Source of the DNA: Tamarix chinensis
Taxonomy: Eukaryota; Streptophyta; Magnoliopsida; Caryophyllales; Tamaricaceae
Direction of reading: 5' to 3'
Length of the DNA: 64,000 bases
Assembly (NCBI GenBank): GCA_030549775.1
Contig: CM060171.1
Location: 875,501 to 939,500 of the forward strand
How positions within the stretch are numbered: position 1 is the stretch's first letter; each line of letters opens with the position of its first letter. Below are positions 36,601 to 49,366 of the stretch, piece by piece. Under the pieces are notes generated by a model, which was not told where the DNA came from, made no database searches, and saw only the letters and a program-made list of their open reading frames with translations. The position numbers and the translations under genes are program-made.

Positions 36601-37300
36601 GTTGTTTGGTGGGTTTTGATTTATTGTGATGATGAATTTTGTTATTAGTAATTTGGTTGCTAATATATATTGTTTGGTTTTATTTTAGGTAAAGAAGAAG
36701 GATTAGTGGAGGCTAGGGATTAATGTTAGTTTCTTGTATTTTTACTATTTTTTGGAATTAAGGTAACCCATATGCCTTACTAAAATGTAAAGATTTCATG
36801 ATAGCATATTAGGGTTCTTCTGCGTATATTGTATTTATTTTTCCTAAGCATGTTGTAATTATTTTATTACATATGCTAGTGCAAAATTATGTATCATTGA
36901 GCATGTTGAATTATTAATGACATTAAGTGTACAAAAGCATGCTAGAATAGGTTTGATCTCATGGATTAATTATGCATGGTGAATATGTATAATATGATAG
37001 TTTGATCATATTTAAGCGTATTTTTGTATGATTATTTTTAATTGCATGTCCTAAGGGAAAATTGGTCTTTTAGGTGTACCATGTTTATTTTACTCCAATA
37101 TGTATACCTAACATGTATTATATGATGTTAAGTAAAAAAGCATGTGATTTATGATGAGTTAGATACCCAAGTTATGGTTTTATATAATTATACATATGAA
37201 GAGGCAAAATGGTAATTTGATATGTCTTATCATTTACTTGTATGATAAAGTGTTTTAAATTTTTGTATTTTAGACTTTCATGACAAATTGTCAGTATTAG
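36600..37300 (+). mobile_element. LTR-like unit H, left part
   Basis: It shares with C the exon-like cassette (36689-36762) and the boxes GATAGCATATTAGGG and TCCTAAGGGAAAATTGGTC (37048). It breaks at ATTAG (37296-37300), where unit I is inserted, and resumes at 42309. No pyrimidine tract precedes it and its 5' end could not be placed, so it may be truncated. Confidence 0.6.
36689..36762 (+). other. Exon-like cassette in LTR H
   Basis: GGTTTTATTTTAG ends at 36688 and GGAATTAAG|GTAACCC follows 74 nt later. Donor region and length match C and I, while the interior is largely different. Confidence 0.4.
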
Positions 37301-37629
37301 TGTAATCCCCCAAAATTTTATAAAACCTATAATTTAATAAACAACTTTTATTTGAAATAAATTAGCTTTTAAAATTATTTAGTTTAATTAATTTATGGAT
37401 TTTGAGTATATAAATTTGGATAGGAGTATTTAATAAATTAAAAATAAATATTTTTTTATTTTATCATATTATTTTTATTTAAATAATTTTCCAAACTAAT
37501 ATTTTACTAAAATTATCCTTTTTAACCAATATATTAAATTATATTGAATTAAATTATTAAATTAAATAATTTATCAAAAATATTGCATTTTATTATTTTC
37601 TAAATTAAATTAAATTATTTTCGCTGATT

Positions 37630-38570
37630 TTCCCATTTTCCTTTTTTTTCCTTTTCCTTTCCTTCTCCTTTTTCTCCTTTTTCCTCCTTCCTCTCTTTTT
37701 CCTGGCTTTGGGCTGCCAGGCCTCCCCTCCTTGCGTGCCTAGGCCGCTGGCCCATTCTTCCCCCCACACGCACAGGCACAACCCAACCCTGCCCTCCTCT
37801 TTCTTTTCCTTTCTCCTTTGGACCGGGTTGACCCAACTTCCTTTTTTTTCTTCCCCTGCACCGACCTGCACCCCCTCTTCTTTATTTCTTCTTCCTTCTT
37901 CTATGCCTCGACCCAGCAATCCCCGACCTGTCTTCATCGGCCAGCGCTGCCACCTCGGGCATGCCGCCCACCGCCTCCTGTAACCACTGCCACCACCTGC
38001 AACTCTCTCTCTCTCTCTCTCTCTTCTGTCTTTTCTTCACCATTTTGGAACCAGGAAGCCATGCACCCCATCCCGCATGGCTCCCCATTCCTCTTCTTCG
38101 TCACCCTCTCCCTACCACCCTACGACCCCCTGCCACCCTAAACGCTGCCGCCCAATCAACCACCTATCCCCCTACCCTCCCTCTTTATTTTCTTCTCCTC
38201 TTCAACCTTTTTTATGCCCCAATTCTCGAGCTCAAAATCTGCCCGACCTCCCCCTTTCTCTCCTTTCTTCTCCTTCCATTTTCCCCCTATTTTTGCATCG
38301 CTGCCGCTCTAGCCGCCTCACCAACCCCTTGCACCACTCCTTGCCACCCTACACCTCAGCCTTGCACCACCACAATATCCCTCGCATGCCATCTCGCAGC
38401 CCTCCTTCCTCCCCACCTATTTTCTCCCCATTGGCCGCCAACAACTCATCACCAGCTGCCGCCTACACCCCCCTCTTCACTCCTGCACCCTTCCCTTGCC
38501 TCCAAACCTCCCCAATCTATCTTCTTTCCTAGCCCCAAACCACCAACCCGAAAATGGCCATTTTACCTTT
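37630..38570 (+). repeat. Pyrimidine tract of LTR I
   Basis: C/T-rich stretch with a short (CT)n run at 38002-38021. The 222-codon frame (37961-38629) and its neighbours are Pro/Leu/Ser-rich composition artefacts with no domain. Confidence 0.8.
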
Positions 38571-38614
38571 CCTTCACCCCCCCTTCGAGCCTCCTCTACT
38601 TATTTTTGCATACA

Positions 38615-38640
38615 ACTCATGCTGCATGAGCAGCAGGAGT
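38615..38640 (+). other. Leader hairpin of LTR I
   Basis: ACTCATGCTGC pairs with GCAGCAGGAGT at 10 of 11 positions around loop ATGA. It is the counterpart of the perfect hairpin at 570-593 and lies 127 bp before the acceptor-like site. Confidence 0.5.
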
Positions 38641-38767
38641 TGCTACATTCTTGGTTTATTTTGGTTAAAAAATTTTAAGGTAAAATGATATTTAAGTTAA
38701 TTATTTCATTAAGTAAATTTTGTAAGGTATTGGTTTTCTAATATAATAATTATTGATATTATTTTAG

Positions 38768-38842
38768 GTATTGGTTTTCCTATTTTAAACCTTGAATCTT
38801 TAACGGGGATACCGGTAAAATTTGATTTTTGCAGGAATTAAG
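38768..38842 (+). other. Exon-like cassette in LTR I
   Basis: GATATTATTTTAG ends at 38767; GGAATTAAG|GTAATCG follows after 75 nt. Confidence 0.4.
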
Positions 38843-39259
38843 GTAATCGTTAAGCCCCACTTAAACGCATGGATAAATGTATGTTAGCACATTAGAATTT
38901 TTATTATGTTATTATGCTTGATATTTGTGGTTTAGTATAATATACATATTTGCTTGTATTGATTAATAAAAAAGGAAGTATGTTAGTTTATATGCCATGT
39001 GTAGAAATGTCGCTTAAGGGAAGAGTTTGATTATTAATGAAAGTGTTAAGTACTTATCCATGTCATTTTATATTATTGTGACCATTTATGCATGAACAAT
39101 AATATTATGAACCCTAGGGGCATTTTAGTAATATTTCTTGTGCTAATATGTGTGAGTGCTAATAAGTATTATATTAAAATATAATAGATGGTGGAGTTAG
39201 ATATTGTTAATGGAGTATTAATATTATTAATTTATGTGGTAATGTTAATTTAATAAAAG

Positions 39260-40029
39260 TGGTGTAATAAAGGGGGAAAAGTGGTAATTTTGGAAGCAAA
39301 AAGGCAATATGGTAATTTTATAAGTAAAAAGGGGGTATTGTGGTAATTTTAAAAGTTAGGGGTATTATGGTAATTTTAGAAATAAAGGAGAAAATGGTAA
39401 TTTTATGAGTAGAGGGGTATTATGGTAATTTTGAGAGTAAAGGGGAAAATGGTAATTTTGGAAGAGAATGGCAAAATGGTAATTTTGTAAGAAATGGGTA
39501 TTATGGTAATTTTATAAGCAAAAGGGTATTGTGGTAATTTTGTAAATAAAAGAATATCATGGTAATTTGGAAGTAAGGGGTAGAAGGGTAATTTTGTAAA
39601 TAAAAGGATATTTAGGGCAAACATGGGAGTAAGGGGTAACTTGGTTATTACGATAACGATGAAGGATAATTTGGTCATTAAATTGTGATTATAGAAGGAA
39701 AATTGGATAATTATGTTAATAGAGAAGGGTAATTTGGTAAATTCACCAACAAAAGGGTATTATGGTAATTTTAATAATAGAGAAGTGCAATATAGTAATT
39801 ATAATAATAGAGATGGGTAAATTAATAATTATAATTATGGAGAAGGGTAAATTAATAATTATAAATATGGAGAAGGGTAAATTAATAATTATAATTATGG
39901 AGAAGGGTAAATTAATAATTATAAATATAGAGAAGGGTAAATTGGTAATTATAATTATGGAGAAAGGTAAATTAATAATTATAAATATCGAGAAGGGTAA
40001 ATGAATAATTATTATTATGGAGAAGGGTA

Positions 40030-40063
<34 letters not shown>

Positions 40064-40600
40064 GAGAAGGGTAAAATGGTAATTGTAATAATTGAAAAGG
40101 GTAAAATAGTAATTATAATAATTGAGAAGGGTAAAATGGTAATTATGATAACGAAGAAGGACAATTTGGTAATTTATCCAACTAAAGGGGTAAAATGGTA
40201 ATTATGATAATGAAGAAGGGCAAATTGGTAATTTAACCAACTAAAGGGTATATTGGTAATTATTTAACCAACTAAAAGGGTAAATTGATAATCATGATAA
40301 TGAAGAAGGGTATTTTGATAATTTACCCAACTTAAGGGCAATTTAGTAATTATAACAAAAGAGAAGGGCAATTTGGTAATCTAACCAACCAAATGGGAAA
40401 TATGATAAGTGTAGCAATTATGAGGGGTGAATGGTGATCTAAAAAGCGTAGGAGATAACTTGGTAACCTAAACCGAGTAAGGGGTAATTTGGTAATTATG
40501 CAACAAGAAGGGTAATAGATTAATTTGTCAAGTAAGGAAGAGATGACCTAACAATTATATAAGTAAGGGGTAAAAGAGTAATTTGCACCCAACATGTCGT
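39260..40600 (+). repeat. GGTAATTT-type tandem array of LTR I
   Basis: Units based on GAAGGGTAAATTGGTAATTA, about 20-40 bp. The block 39830-40030 is a more regular 30-bp sub-array (GAGAAGGGTAAATTAATAAT), and an (AAT)n run sits at 40027-40063. The 80-codon Ile/Lys/Gly frame at 39762-40004 only translates this sub-array. Confidence 0.85.
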
Positions 40601-41283
40601 TGTGATTGTGGAATTTCATAATATGACTCAAATAATGCTGATTAGTAAGGTAAGAGTATTTGATAATTAGTAAGAATCACGAGAACGAATCCTAATTCAG
40701 AATTATATGAGATTACGATGGCCTTAATGATTTCTCTGTGTTATCTTGGATAACCGTCTAAATAAGAAGTGATTAATGATATCATAACGATTGAAAGTGA
40801 ATAAGTATCTGATTATTGTGCTTTTCGTGATTACTTTAATTAAGACACTAATACTTAAAGTGAAAGACCTCGAGATCGGGAATGGTGGCTCTTTACGGGT
40901 CACAACCCTAAAGACGTGGTTTAGGCCACGATTATTCTGGTATTTGCTGGTGTGCCTTTGTGCCCCAACTAGGCTCTATATCTTACTCTATCTAGCTCTA
41001 CGGACCTATTTAGGGGATATGCATACTTATGGATTAAGTGTCCTTATCGGTAGGGTACTGAGTAGCTTTATGCACCAGTACGACCAGGGTACCTTTGCGT
41101 CCCTGGGTTCATGGTTGAAGGGTACTGAGTAGCTTGTATGCACCGGTACGGCCGGTGTACCTTTGTGTCTCGGGTTCTTGATCTCCTGTCCGAAGCAAAT
41201 AAATAGAATTGTTGTGCTGATTAAAGAAAGGAAAAATACTAATCATGAAAGTGGAAGATTAATGAGCCGGGCCCTGTTGAATT

Positions 41284-41660
41284 ATGATATTGAGTACCGA
41301 TCCACCAGTTATAATAGTGGCCCAGGAGCATGTGGCCCTAGCAAGTGATTATGAGTATCGATCTACCGTATATAATAGTGGCCCAGGAGCGTGTTGTCCT
41401 GGATGATGTTGATATATATATTCCGATCCACCGGAAATAATAGTGGGGATCCTGAGCTCAATAAAACCAGTCATGTTTGTGAATAAAGTTATGAAAAAAT
41501 ACTAATCACTTATAGTTGAACACCATGTGAATCAGGGCTAGACTGGTCCACCGGCGAATAATAGTGGCCAGGAGCGTTTTGCGCTAGAGACCGATCCACC
41601 AACATATAATAGTGGTTAGGTGCGTTCTGCCCTATGGGTGACCGATCCACTGGCTATAAT
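41284..41660 (+). repeat. CCGATCCACCGG-type repeats in LTR I
   Basis: Two clusters of three copies each (41300-41445 and 41540-41660) with cores such as GATCCACCAGTTATAATAGTGG written in pieces GATCCACC / TATAATAGTGG. Spacers include GCCCAGGAGCGTGTTGTCCTGG-type pairs (CCAGG with CCTGG). Confidence 0.75.
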
Positions 41661-42308
41661 AGTGGAGTTCCCGCACTCACGTGGATATAAAATCTAAGAG
41701 ATGATTGATTAATGATGGGCTAATGGCTTAAGGCCGAAAGTATTGATCGTACATTACGGCCTATTGATATCTGATGTGAATGTTATATGTAGACATCTTG
41801 TTATATATGTATATAGCTTTGTATCATGTGTTACATTGTGGGCCTCATTTTAAGTGTGTTTTAAAGGGTTACTCAGTACCATAATATTGAATGGTTCCCT
41901 TCATGAGGCCCCTGCCTATTCAATGGGCAGTGTCCCTTATAGGTCCATTTTTAGGTGCTACTCAAGTGGGCAACGAAAAATAGCGTAAGGATTATCCGGA
42001 CTCTTAGGGTTATCCCTTTACCTTTACTTTCTAGTTTAAATGTATTCCTTGTTCTTGTAACCACCATTGGTGGAATCTATTCTTATAAAATGTTTACTTG
42101 CGCTACTCTGATTTAAAAATGGTTTGGCTTTCTAGCAATTGATATTTTGTTCTTTAGCCTTAGTACTTGGTACTGGAACGATATAAGGAAACCGATTTGG
42201 CACTAAGTGTGGCGGTAATATCCCCGAAATTCACCGTTTTATATTTTGCTTCATCTATTTCTTTTAATAAAATGAAATTTTTCAGTAGTGAATTTTGGGG
42301 GTGTTACC

Positions 42309-44268
42309 ATTAGTGTTTAAAATGGATAATAACATGATAATTTGGATTTGAAAGGAATTTTGGTCATTTTTAACCTAATACTCCTAAAATAAATAATTAG
42401 ATATAGGATGACCTTAGTAGATTGTTAGATTAAACTAAGTGTTGACTATAACCTTGGTTTGACTGCTGATCTCATTGTTGGATTGAATAATTGGAAATTA
42501 AAGGATAAATAGGTAAGTAGGTAAATTGGCTTTATTTGCGTATTACGTGATATTTGTGAACACCAAATAAAATATTAAAATTTAATGTGTAACATCTTGA
42601 GATTTGAGAATGATTTACTCTATAGGGTTAACTATCCTAGAGATGAGGGCATGATTCCTTGTTTTGGATTGGTTTCACTAGTGTGCCTTATAGGTAACTT
42701 ACAAACCCTATAAGGGGCATCAATACTTATGTATTATGTGACTTAAGTTGGTGGTATTGTGCTTCCATTAGTGTGCCAATATGGTTTGTGTACTTTATAC
42801 GTCTTTGGGTTTTATGATTAGGAGGGTATTGTGTTTCCATTAGTGCAGTAGTATGATCGGTGTACGTTATACATCTCTAGGTTGTATGGTTTGGAGGGTA
42901 CTATACTATCTTTGTGTGCACTATGATTCGTGTACTTTATATGTCTCTTGGTTGTCTTTCATATCCCCTCAAGTAGTTAAAATGGAATTAAATAGTGATT
43001 AGTTATTGATGGGTTTTGATTGTTGGTTTGGAAGTTGCCTTTGTGCACTATCTTTGGTTATATTGATATGGATTATATTGGGTTGGTTCTTAATAAAATA
43101 ATTACTTTTAAAGTTGAAGATCACGTGAGTTAAGAACAAATTGTACATGTTTGTTCCACTGGATGAGAATAGTAGTTAGGAATATTATGCTCTAGGAGTT
43201 GTGCAAATCCATAGCACCGGATAAAAATAATAGTTAAGAGCATTATGCCTTGGGAGTTGTATCATTCCATCACATGGGACGAGAATAGTGGTCAAGAGCA
43301 TTATATTCTAGAATTTGTATATATCCATTCCACATGATGAGAATAATTTATTGATTGCTACATTGTTGGTTCGAAAGTTGCCTTTGTGCACTAGCTTTGG
43401 TTATATTGATATGGATTATGTTGGCTTGATGCTTAATAAAATAATAACTTTTAAAGTGGAATATCACATGAGTTAGGACCGAGTTGTATCTATTTGTTGC
43501 ATTGGATGAAAAAAGTAGCTTGGAGCACTTTATACCGGGAGTTATAACTCTTTGTTTCATCGAATGAGAATAGTGGGGTCCACAAACTTAGCATGACTAA
43601 GTAATTGGAATAGCTTTGATCACTTATTGAATTTGTATGTGGTTAAGAGTAAGGGTATGTTGAGAATGTGGTCTTCGTGATGTTTATGATATGACATGAT
43701 TATCGTTCTTGCCATCACATATGTTATTGGTTGTGTTTATGCCAAGTTCGTCTTATTGGGATACCTTCTATATGCTTCATGTGACATTTGTATACTTAAT
43801 ATTGTATAGTGGTTTACTTAGTATTGTTATAATGATGGGTTTTGCTTCATTGTTCCCTGCCTATTCAATGGGTAGTTATGACTCTATAGAAATATTTTTG
43901 GTGATACTCATTGATTTAATGCTTTTGCTATTTTGTTGGTGTTGAGTGTAATTGGGTTTGATCTAGAGTATTGTTATATGAAATCTTTCTCACTTTTGAC
44001 TTTTATGTCCTCTATTTTCATTATATCTCTCATATTCTCTATGCTTTGTATCTTATATCAGTGTATCTTATATCATTGTGGGATCAAGTGCTTATCACAC
44101 CTGATTTCTAGTTACGAAATTAATTTTGGCTTGCACTCAACATATATTAGGTATAGAGAGTACATTTTTATATTAGATGTGGTGGAATACCCGGGTATTT
44201 TTATCATTTTACCTTCCTCAACTTGTTTTAAGAAGAACAATTAATTTGTAAATTTTAGGAGTGTTACA
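42309..44268 (+). mobile_element. LTR-like unit H, right part
   Basis: After unit I the sequence continues with TTTTGGTCATTTTTAACCTA and GTTGACTATAACC, aligned with C at about 9597-9680. Decayed CCAC/GTGG repeats (43143-43590) and CCTGCCTATTCAATGGGTAG (43857) follow. The end is TAAATTTTAGGAGTGTTACA (44268), followed by ATTAC. The open frames at 43709-44244 are T-rich and without domains. Confidence 0.65.
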
Positions 44269-44399
44269 ATTACAAACAAAAGTAGTTTCCTTTGTGATCC
44301 ATGAGTTAATTGGTTACATATTGAAATCTGTTTAAGGAACAAATTAAAAAAAATGAAGGAGGAATAGAAGAAGGAACTATAAAATGAATAAAGATCCTA

Positions 44400-44705
44400 A
44401 ATCCAAGAGGAGTATCCAGCTTGTATATATTTGCGTAAGACAATATGGTTCTTATCAAAGTTACTTAAGCAACATATGTTAATGATTTTTTCTAAAAAGT
44501 TTTCATATTTCATATTTCTAAGGAAACTGAACTTGAGTTTTGTACTGTGTTCCCTAGAGATTCATGTGAAGAACACCTTCTTAAATTACAATATAAAGAA
44601 GGGTGTGTATGTGGAACAACCACCAAAAGTTTTAAGAATGTTAAGTTCCCTAATCATGTTTACAAGCTTTACAATGCCTTATATGGGCTAGAGCCTTATA
44701 CTTAA
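44400..44705 (+). pseudogene. Ty1/copia reverse transcriptase fragment
   Basis: IHVKNTFLNYNIKKGVYVEQ (about 44558-44617) then, after a shift, KFPNHVYKLYNALYGLEP and a stop. These are the conserved copia RT segments usually written as a DVKNAFL block, a VYMEQPPGF block and an HVYKLKKALYGLKQ block. A single base change in phase near 44640 and a stop after GLEPYT make it non-functional. It runs on the plus strand, unlike the copia relic at 20-25 kb, and no ends are visible. Confidence 0.85.
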
Positions 44706-44802
44706 AAAAAAACATATAGTTGAATATTTAATTTACCTTTTCCATTTATTTTTCTTTTTGTTAGAACTAATTAAAATAATAATAGATAAAATGGGCAACT
44801 AA

Positions 44803-46650
44803 TGTAACACCCCTATTTTTACAATAGCAAAAAAGATTGTTTTTAAAATATTTGGGTAAATGGGAGCACTAAAATAATCCTAAGGAAAAATGGGCTATCA
44901 TTGTTGCACCTAATATTCGATAGACATTCTATCATTCGTTCTATATTAGACACCAGGCTAAGCATCTAATGAACGAAAACACAAGGAAAATAATGGGCAA
45001 AATAGGTAACATAAGGATAATAGAGTTAGGGTTTATAAAGCATGAACATGTTGGGTCTAAAACAAACTAAAATAAATAAACAATCTTTTTTGCCAATAAC
45101 TATTGAAAGTCCATGCTCGGTTGCCCCATGCCCAAATACATAATATATCGACTACTGGCCACCTTCAAATACCTCAACAAGGTCCTCTTCTTGTGAAGTT
45201 TAACAAGTGATCGAAAAATTCTATGTACTGAGTACACCAAGCTATCTACTCATGGGAGTTTACGAAACATGTATTGTCATGGGAAAACATATAGATCATA
45301 TTGGCACAAATTCTCATGCTCATGAAGTAACATACCAACTCACATGCTCTACTAACATGGAGTTCTCATCATGGTAAAATGATCATGCACATTAAAGAAG
45401 ATAGAATCATGCTCAACAATAGAAAAGGAAATCATGAAATATTATGCTTTACAAGAAGTATAGGAAGTTCATTGTTCATCATGTGTTTTCATAAGATTCT
45501 TGAGTCATGGGTAGAACCATATGATCATGAAAATTAACAAAACATGGTGCAAACTACTAAAGAAACCCTAAGGTCCATTCTACTTATCCAATCATGAGAT
45601 TCAAATCATAATGTTATATAATTGTTAACTCATTTACTTATATTTGTCTCCCTTTTTAAGCAATAGGATGGATTATCCCCCATGGTCTTTCAATATCCTT
45701 GGAAGTTAAACCAATAAAAAAAAGGACATAAATTCTAGCTGCAACCAAGAGAACCACCAACAGACATAAATTTTGGACAAAGCTAAGAGAACCACCAACC
45801 AACATAAAGTTCGGTCGAAGCTAAATAAACAACCTAGGTGACAAGTCCATTTAGTATGAATTCCCTTTAGTACATCATCAATATCTAAAACAGGAAAAGC
45901 ATCGGGATCAACTAGGATATATCATGAAGGTAAATAAATACACACAAAGGTATAGTAACCCACGATAGCTAATCAAGTGTCAAATAATCTAAACCCATAC
46001 CATGCTCCATTATCTTCCAATTCAAGTGGTTAATATTTTATTAACCAAGTCATATGCCAAATAAGGGCCACATAACACACCAAGTCCACCATAATCACAT
46101 GATCATTCCAAATTATCCACCATAACCCTTCGAGGGCACTTGTTGACCATATCATTAGTGCCTGACCCTTTTGATCCACCAAGTAAGTTAATTTATTCAT
46201 GCCAGTAAATGAATTTAAATCATCCAAAAATCATTCCATAAATAATATCAAGTCTTAAACCATCATAAGGTTAAAAGGAAGCAAATAAAGCATTCTAGTC
46301 GAAACTAGTCGATCAGTTTAGCATGGCTAAACCTAGAATTCCTATTGAAACTAGTCATTCAGTTTGTTGAAGTAGTTGAATAATTAAGGGAACAAAAAAT
46401 CGGTTGAAAAAACTAGTTGATGAGTTCAAACTAAGACCAACCCAAAACTTACCATAAATAAACTAGTTTATAAGTTTGTGCAAACCCACAACTATTCCTT
46501 CAACTATTCTAGATAGCAAACAATCAATTTGGTCGAAGTAGTCAATCGAGTTGTGTAAATAAACATGTACACATATTTCCATACATGTTTCATACCTCAA
46601 ATACCAACCATATCAGCTCCATATCATTAGGCATTCTAGAAACTAAGGTT
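44803..46650 (-). mobile_element. LTR-like unit J (minus), 3' part
   Basis: Plus-strand TGTAACACCCCTATTTTTACA at 44803 is the minus-strand 3' end (GGGGTGTTACA). A stem-like pair with AATATTAGGTGC lies about 110 bp inside, and the ACTCAGTACATAG palindrome region at about 45220-45240. Its 5' part is not present to the right of 46650, where another LTR end begins. Repeated CTAGTCGATCAGTT-like words fill 46300-46560. Confidence 0.5.
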
Positions 46651-48950
46651 TTATAAGACTCCAAAATTTACTACTAAAGAAATTTTATTTTAGCGGAAGC
46701 GTAATAACAGTATAGTTGAATGTTATTGCCATACTCAACATAAGTCTTGATCATTATACCATCATTATATTTAATAATAGGCACAATAGTTAGAACTTAA
46801 AACATGATAAATAGTGAATGACAGAAACTTTTATAATTCATCGATTTAGATTAGAGTTTAGAAATTAACGTTGAGTACAATAGAAAAATACATCAAAAGG
46901 GATTCCATGAAACTAAGAGTCTAAAAAGGTATATATAAAAAAACTAATAATTGGATAACATGAACCTATGTCCAACCCCAAAGATAATATGATCACTCCT
47001 CCCCAAGAAAAACATCCTAAGTAGGAAAGTCATCCATGGGGTCCTCATCAACCTGTACAAAAATATCTAAGTCATCTTCTCGTGAGAATGTTCAATACGT
47101 ATAAGAAGAATAATCAATACGCTACGTAATAAGTAAGGGGATGATATGATCATAACAAGGTTACACTTATCACATAAGGTCATATGTAAGAATAAACATG
47201 CATATACTTAATATGATACAATGCAAGATATGAAATAAATAAGATTTCCTTCATTATTTATAAACACAATCTAATTTCTTACTTACATTGAGTTTAGGAC
47301 CCCATTATTTTTAATCCGGTGGAATGGACTAAAGCACTTCTTAGGTCAAACACATGTCTAGCCACTATTATAATTTTTTAGAATGGACTAAAGCACTTCC
47401 TAAGGAAAAATACACATGTCCACTATTATCATTCATTGGAACGGATCTAAAACCTCCCAGGGCAACATACTATTATCCACTATTATTGTTTGGTGGAATG
47501 GATTCAACACCTCAATCTTGAGTCATGTGATATTTTATTTTAAGTGATTAATACCTTATTAAACTGTAGTTTATCTTGATATCAACATGAGTACATAAAT
47601 ATAAACATTAATGGTACACAATCAAGATTTAATATAAATATATAAAACACATAAACTACAACCACATGATGATCGGGACATCAGCCAATGAAAATGGCCA
47701 TTATTCCCCTAAGAAGCCTTAATTTCATAAGTTAAGCATAACACCTTCAATAATACTCATTTAACCACAAAATTTAATTCACACTCCTAAATTATTATTA
47801 TTGACAATATATCAAAAAATTAATGGCTAAGTCTATCCTATTATATATACGATGACAACCCTACCTCTAGGATTATTATTTATAATTTGCTACAAATTTC
47901 TAATGTCACAAGTTAGGCATATTTTTTTTTTCATAAGACTCATATAACAACCAAATTTAGTAAACATTACCAAAATATCATTAGTAACATCATATCTAAA
48001 AAATAGAGTCCAAACTTGAATATTTTATTCATGCAATAATGACTTTACCTCTAGGGTTATTATTCCCAATTGAAGTCGTATTATCATTTTATTGGACTTA
48101 GGCCACTTAAAATTACTCCAAGTATCCTACATAATATATTTAGCATACTCCAAACCTATTGAAATATTAAAGTACCAAAGATTCCATGTTTAATCCACAT
48201 TGACCCAAAATACCCTTATGATAGCCAATACATCCATATTCTCATAAAAACCCTACGAGCCCCCATCATGATTTGTTTTCAACTTCCACTGCATATCCTC
48301 ATGAAAATACTCAACCACATATATAAATAAGAGTAAAAAATCATGGCCCAATTTAAATAGTAATTCATGCCAACCTAATTGGCTTACAAAACCACACTTA
48401 GCCAAAAATTTACATAATCGCATGCTATCACACTTTTCTCACTTTTTAATCATATCAAAAAAAAACTTTCATCACAGAGTTATCCATATAGTTATAAAAA
48501 ACATGAGTTATCATATAAATTTACACATTACATAAAAAAATCCTAGTTATGACATGACTTCTCTAGTCTCTAAGAACATACAAACCATAAGATATCTCAT
48601 CTAAGACCACCAAAAAATCACCTCAAAACCCAGAATAATATATGGTTAGGATGTACGAAAAAACTAATGAAGAAGTAAGGTAACTGAGGATGGAAAAGAT
48701 GAAAAATTGAAGAAAACCAAGAGCTGGGACAAGTGTAGCACAAATGGAGGTGGCTATGTGAGGAAGTGGCACAACAAGGGAGGGGTTGTGTGAGGGATTC
48801 ACATGGCTAGGGGGTTGCTATGTGAGGTCCTCATTCTAGTGGTGGTTGTGCGATATGAAGGCCTCAGGTTGGGAGGTGTTGATGGAGTGGGTAGTTGATG
48901 CAAGTTGTCAACTTAACCAGGATGAGATCATTAAGGATTGTGACACATCA
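46651..48950 (-). mobile_element. LTR-like unit K (minus)
   Basis: Its 3' end on the minus strand is AGTAGTAAATTTTGGAGTC followed by TTATAA (46651). Inverted CCGG-type repeats lie at 47320-47510 (CCACTATTAT with GGTGGAATGGA). A GCATGCTATCACAC box (about 48420), equivalent to GATAGCACATTAGGG, and a purine-rich tract (pyrimidine on minus) at 48650-48900 follow. The 5' limit is approximate. No coding domain is seen. Confidence 0.5.
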
Positions 48951-49038
48951 AGCCAGGGATACTCTAACCATTCCCCTTTTTCTTTTTCTCATTTGCATTA
49001 CATGTGGACTTTTTGCTTAACCATTTGATCCCTGGCTT
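48950..49038. repeat. 11-bp inverted repeat AAGCCAGGGAT / ATCCCTGGCTT
   Basis: Exact inverted copies at 48950-48960 and 49028-49038 enclose 67 bp of mostly T-rich DNA. It lies at the junction between LTR K and chromovirus internal DNA. Confidence 0.6.
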
Positions 49039-49172
49039 GGGCGCACTTTAGACTAAGGTTCCTTTTTTGATGCTTTGTTGTGATTTTGTTGTATTCTACT
49101 TTACCCTCCTCAATTTTTCCTCCATTACCGTATTCTTCACGGTTTTTGTAGTGTTCTTACCTTATCGAGTAC

Positions 49173-49190
49173 CTCTTTTAAGGGGGTAGT
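49173..49190 (+). other. PPT-like copy 1
   Basis: CTCTTTTAAGGGGGTAGT, identical in its core to the true polypurine tract before LTR L, but 577 bp from the LTR and upstream of the pol end. Confidence 0.6.
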
Positions 49191-49366
49191 ATCTCGACTT
49201 GGTAAATAATGATCCCTTACAGTGTTTGCCTTCTCACCTTAAAGACTACCTCTTGTTCTATTCACTCCACCTTTACCCTTGCCAACCTTTGTATCATTGA
49301 CCACTTCTCTGATCCTTGTAACCTTTAACCCTCTAGCTCTTTATCATTTTAAGGACGTACGTTGCA

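Larger units (their letters stand above)
37301..42308 (+). mobile_element. Complete 5-kb long LTR-like unit I (solo LTR)
   Basis: The 5008-bp unit starts TGTAATCCCCCAAAATTTTA and ends AATTTTGGGGGTGTTACC, with the 5-bp duplication ATTAG at 37296-37300 and 42309-42313. It interrupts unit H. It is the full-length relative of unit A: pyrimidine tract 37630-38570, hairpin 38615-38640, cassette 38768-38842, GGTAATTT array 39260-40600, CCGG clusters 41284-41445 and 41529-41660, palindromes about 41870-41930, terminal stem about 42155-42215. There is no gag, protease, RT, RNase H or integrase. A solo LTR made by LTR-LTR recombination is the simplest explanation; 5 kb is long for an LTR. Confidence 0.85.

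Noticed and set aside
37961..38629. 222-codon Pro/Leu/Ser-rich open frame (and similar ones at 4100-4407, 8288-8833, 21774-22172, 50068-50802)
   Set aside because: They lie in C/T-rich LTR tracts, several frames are open at once on the same DNA, and no domain or conserved motif is visible.
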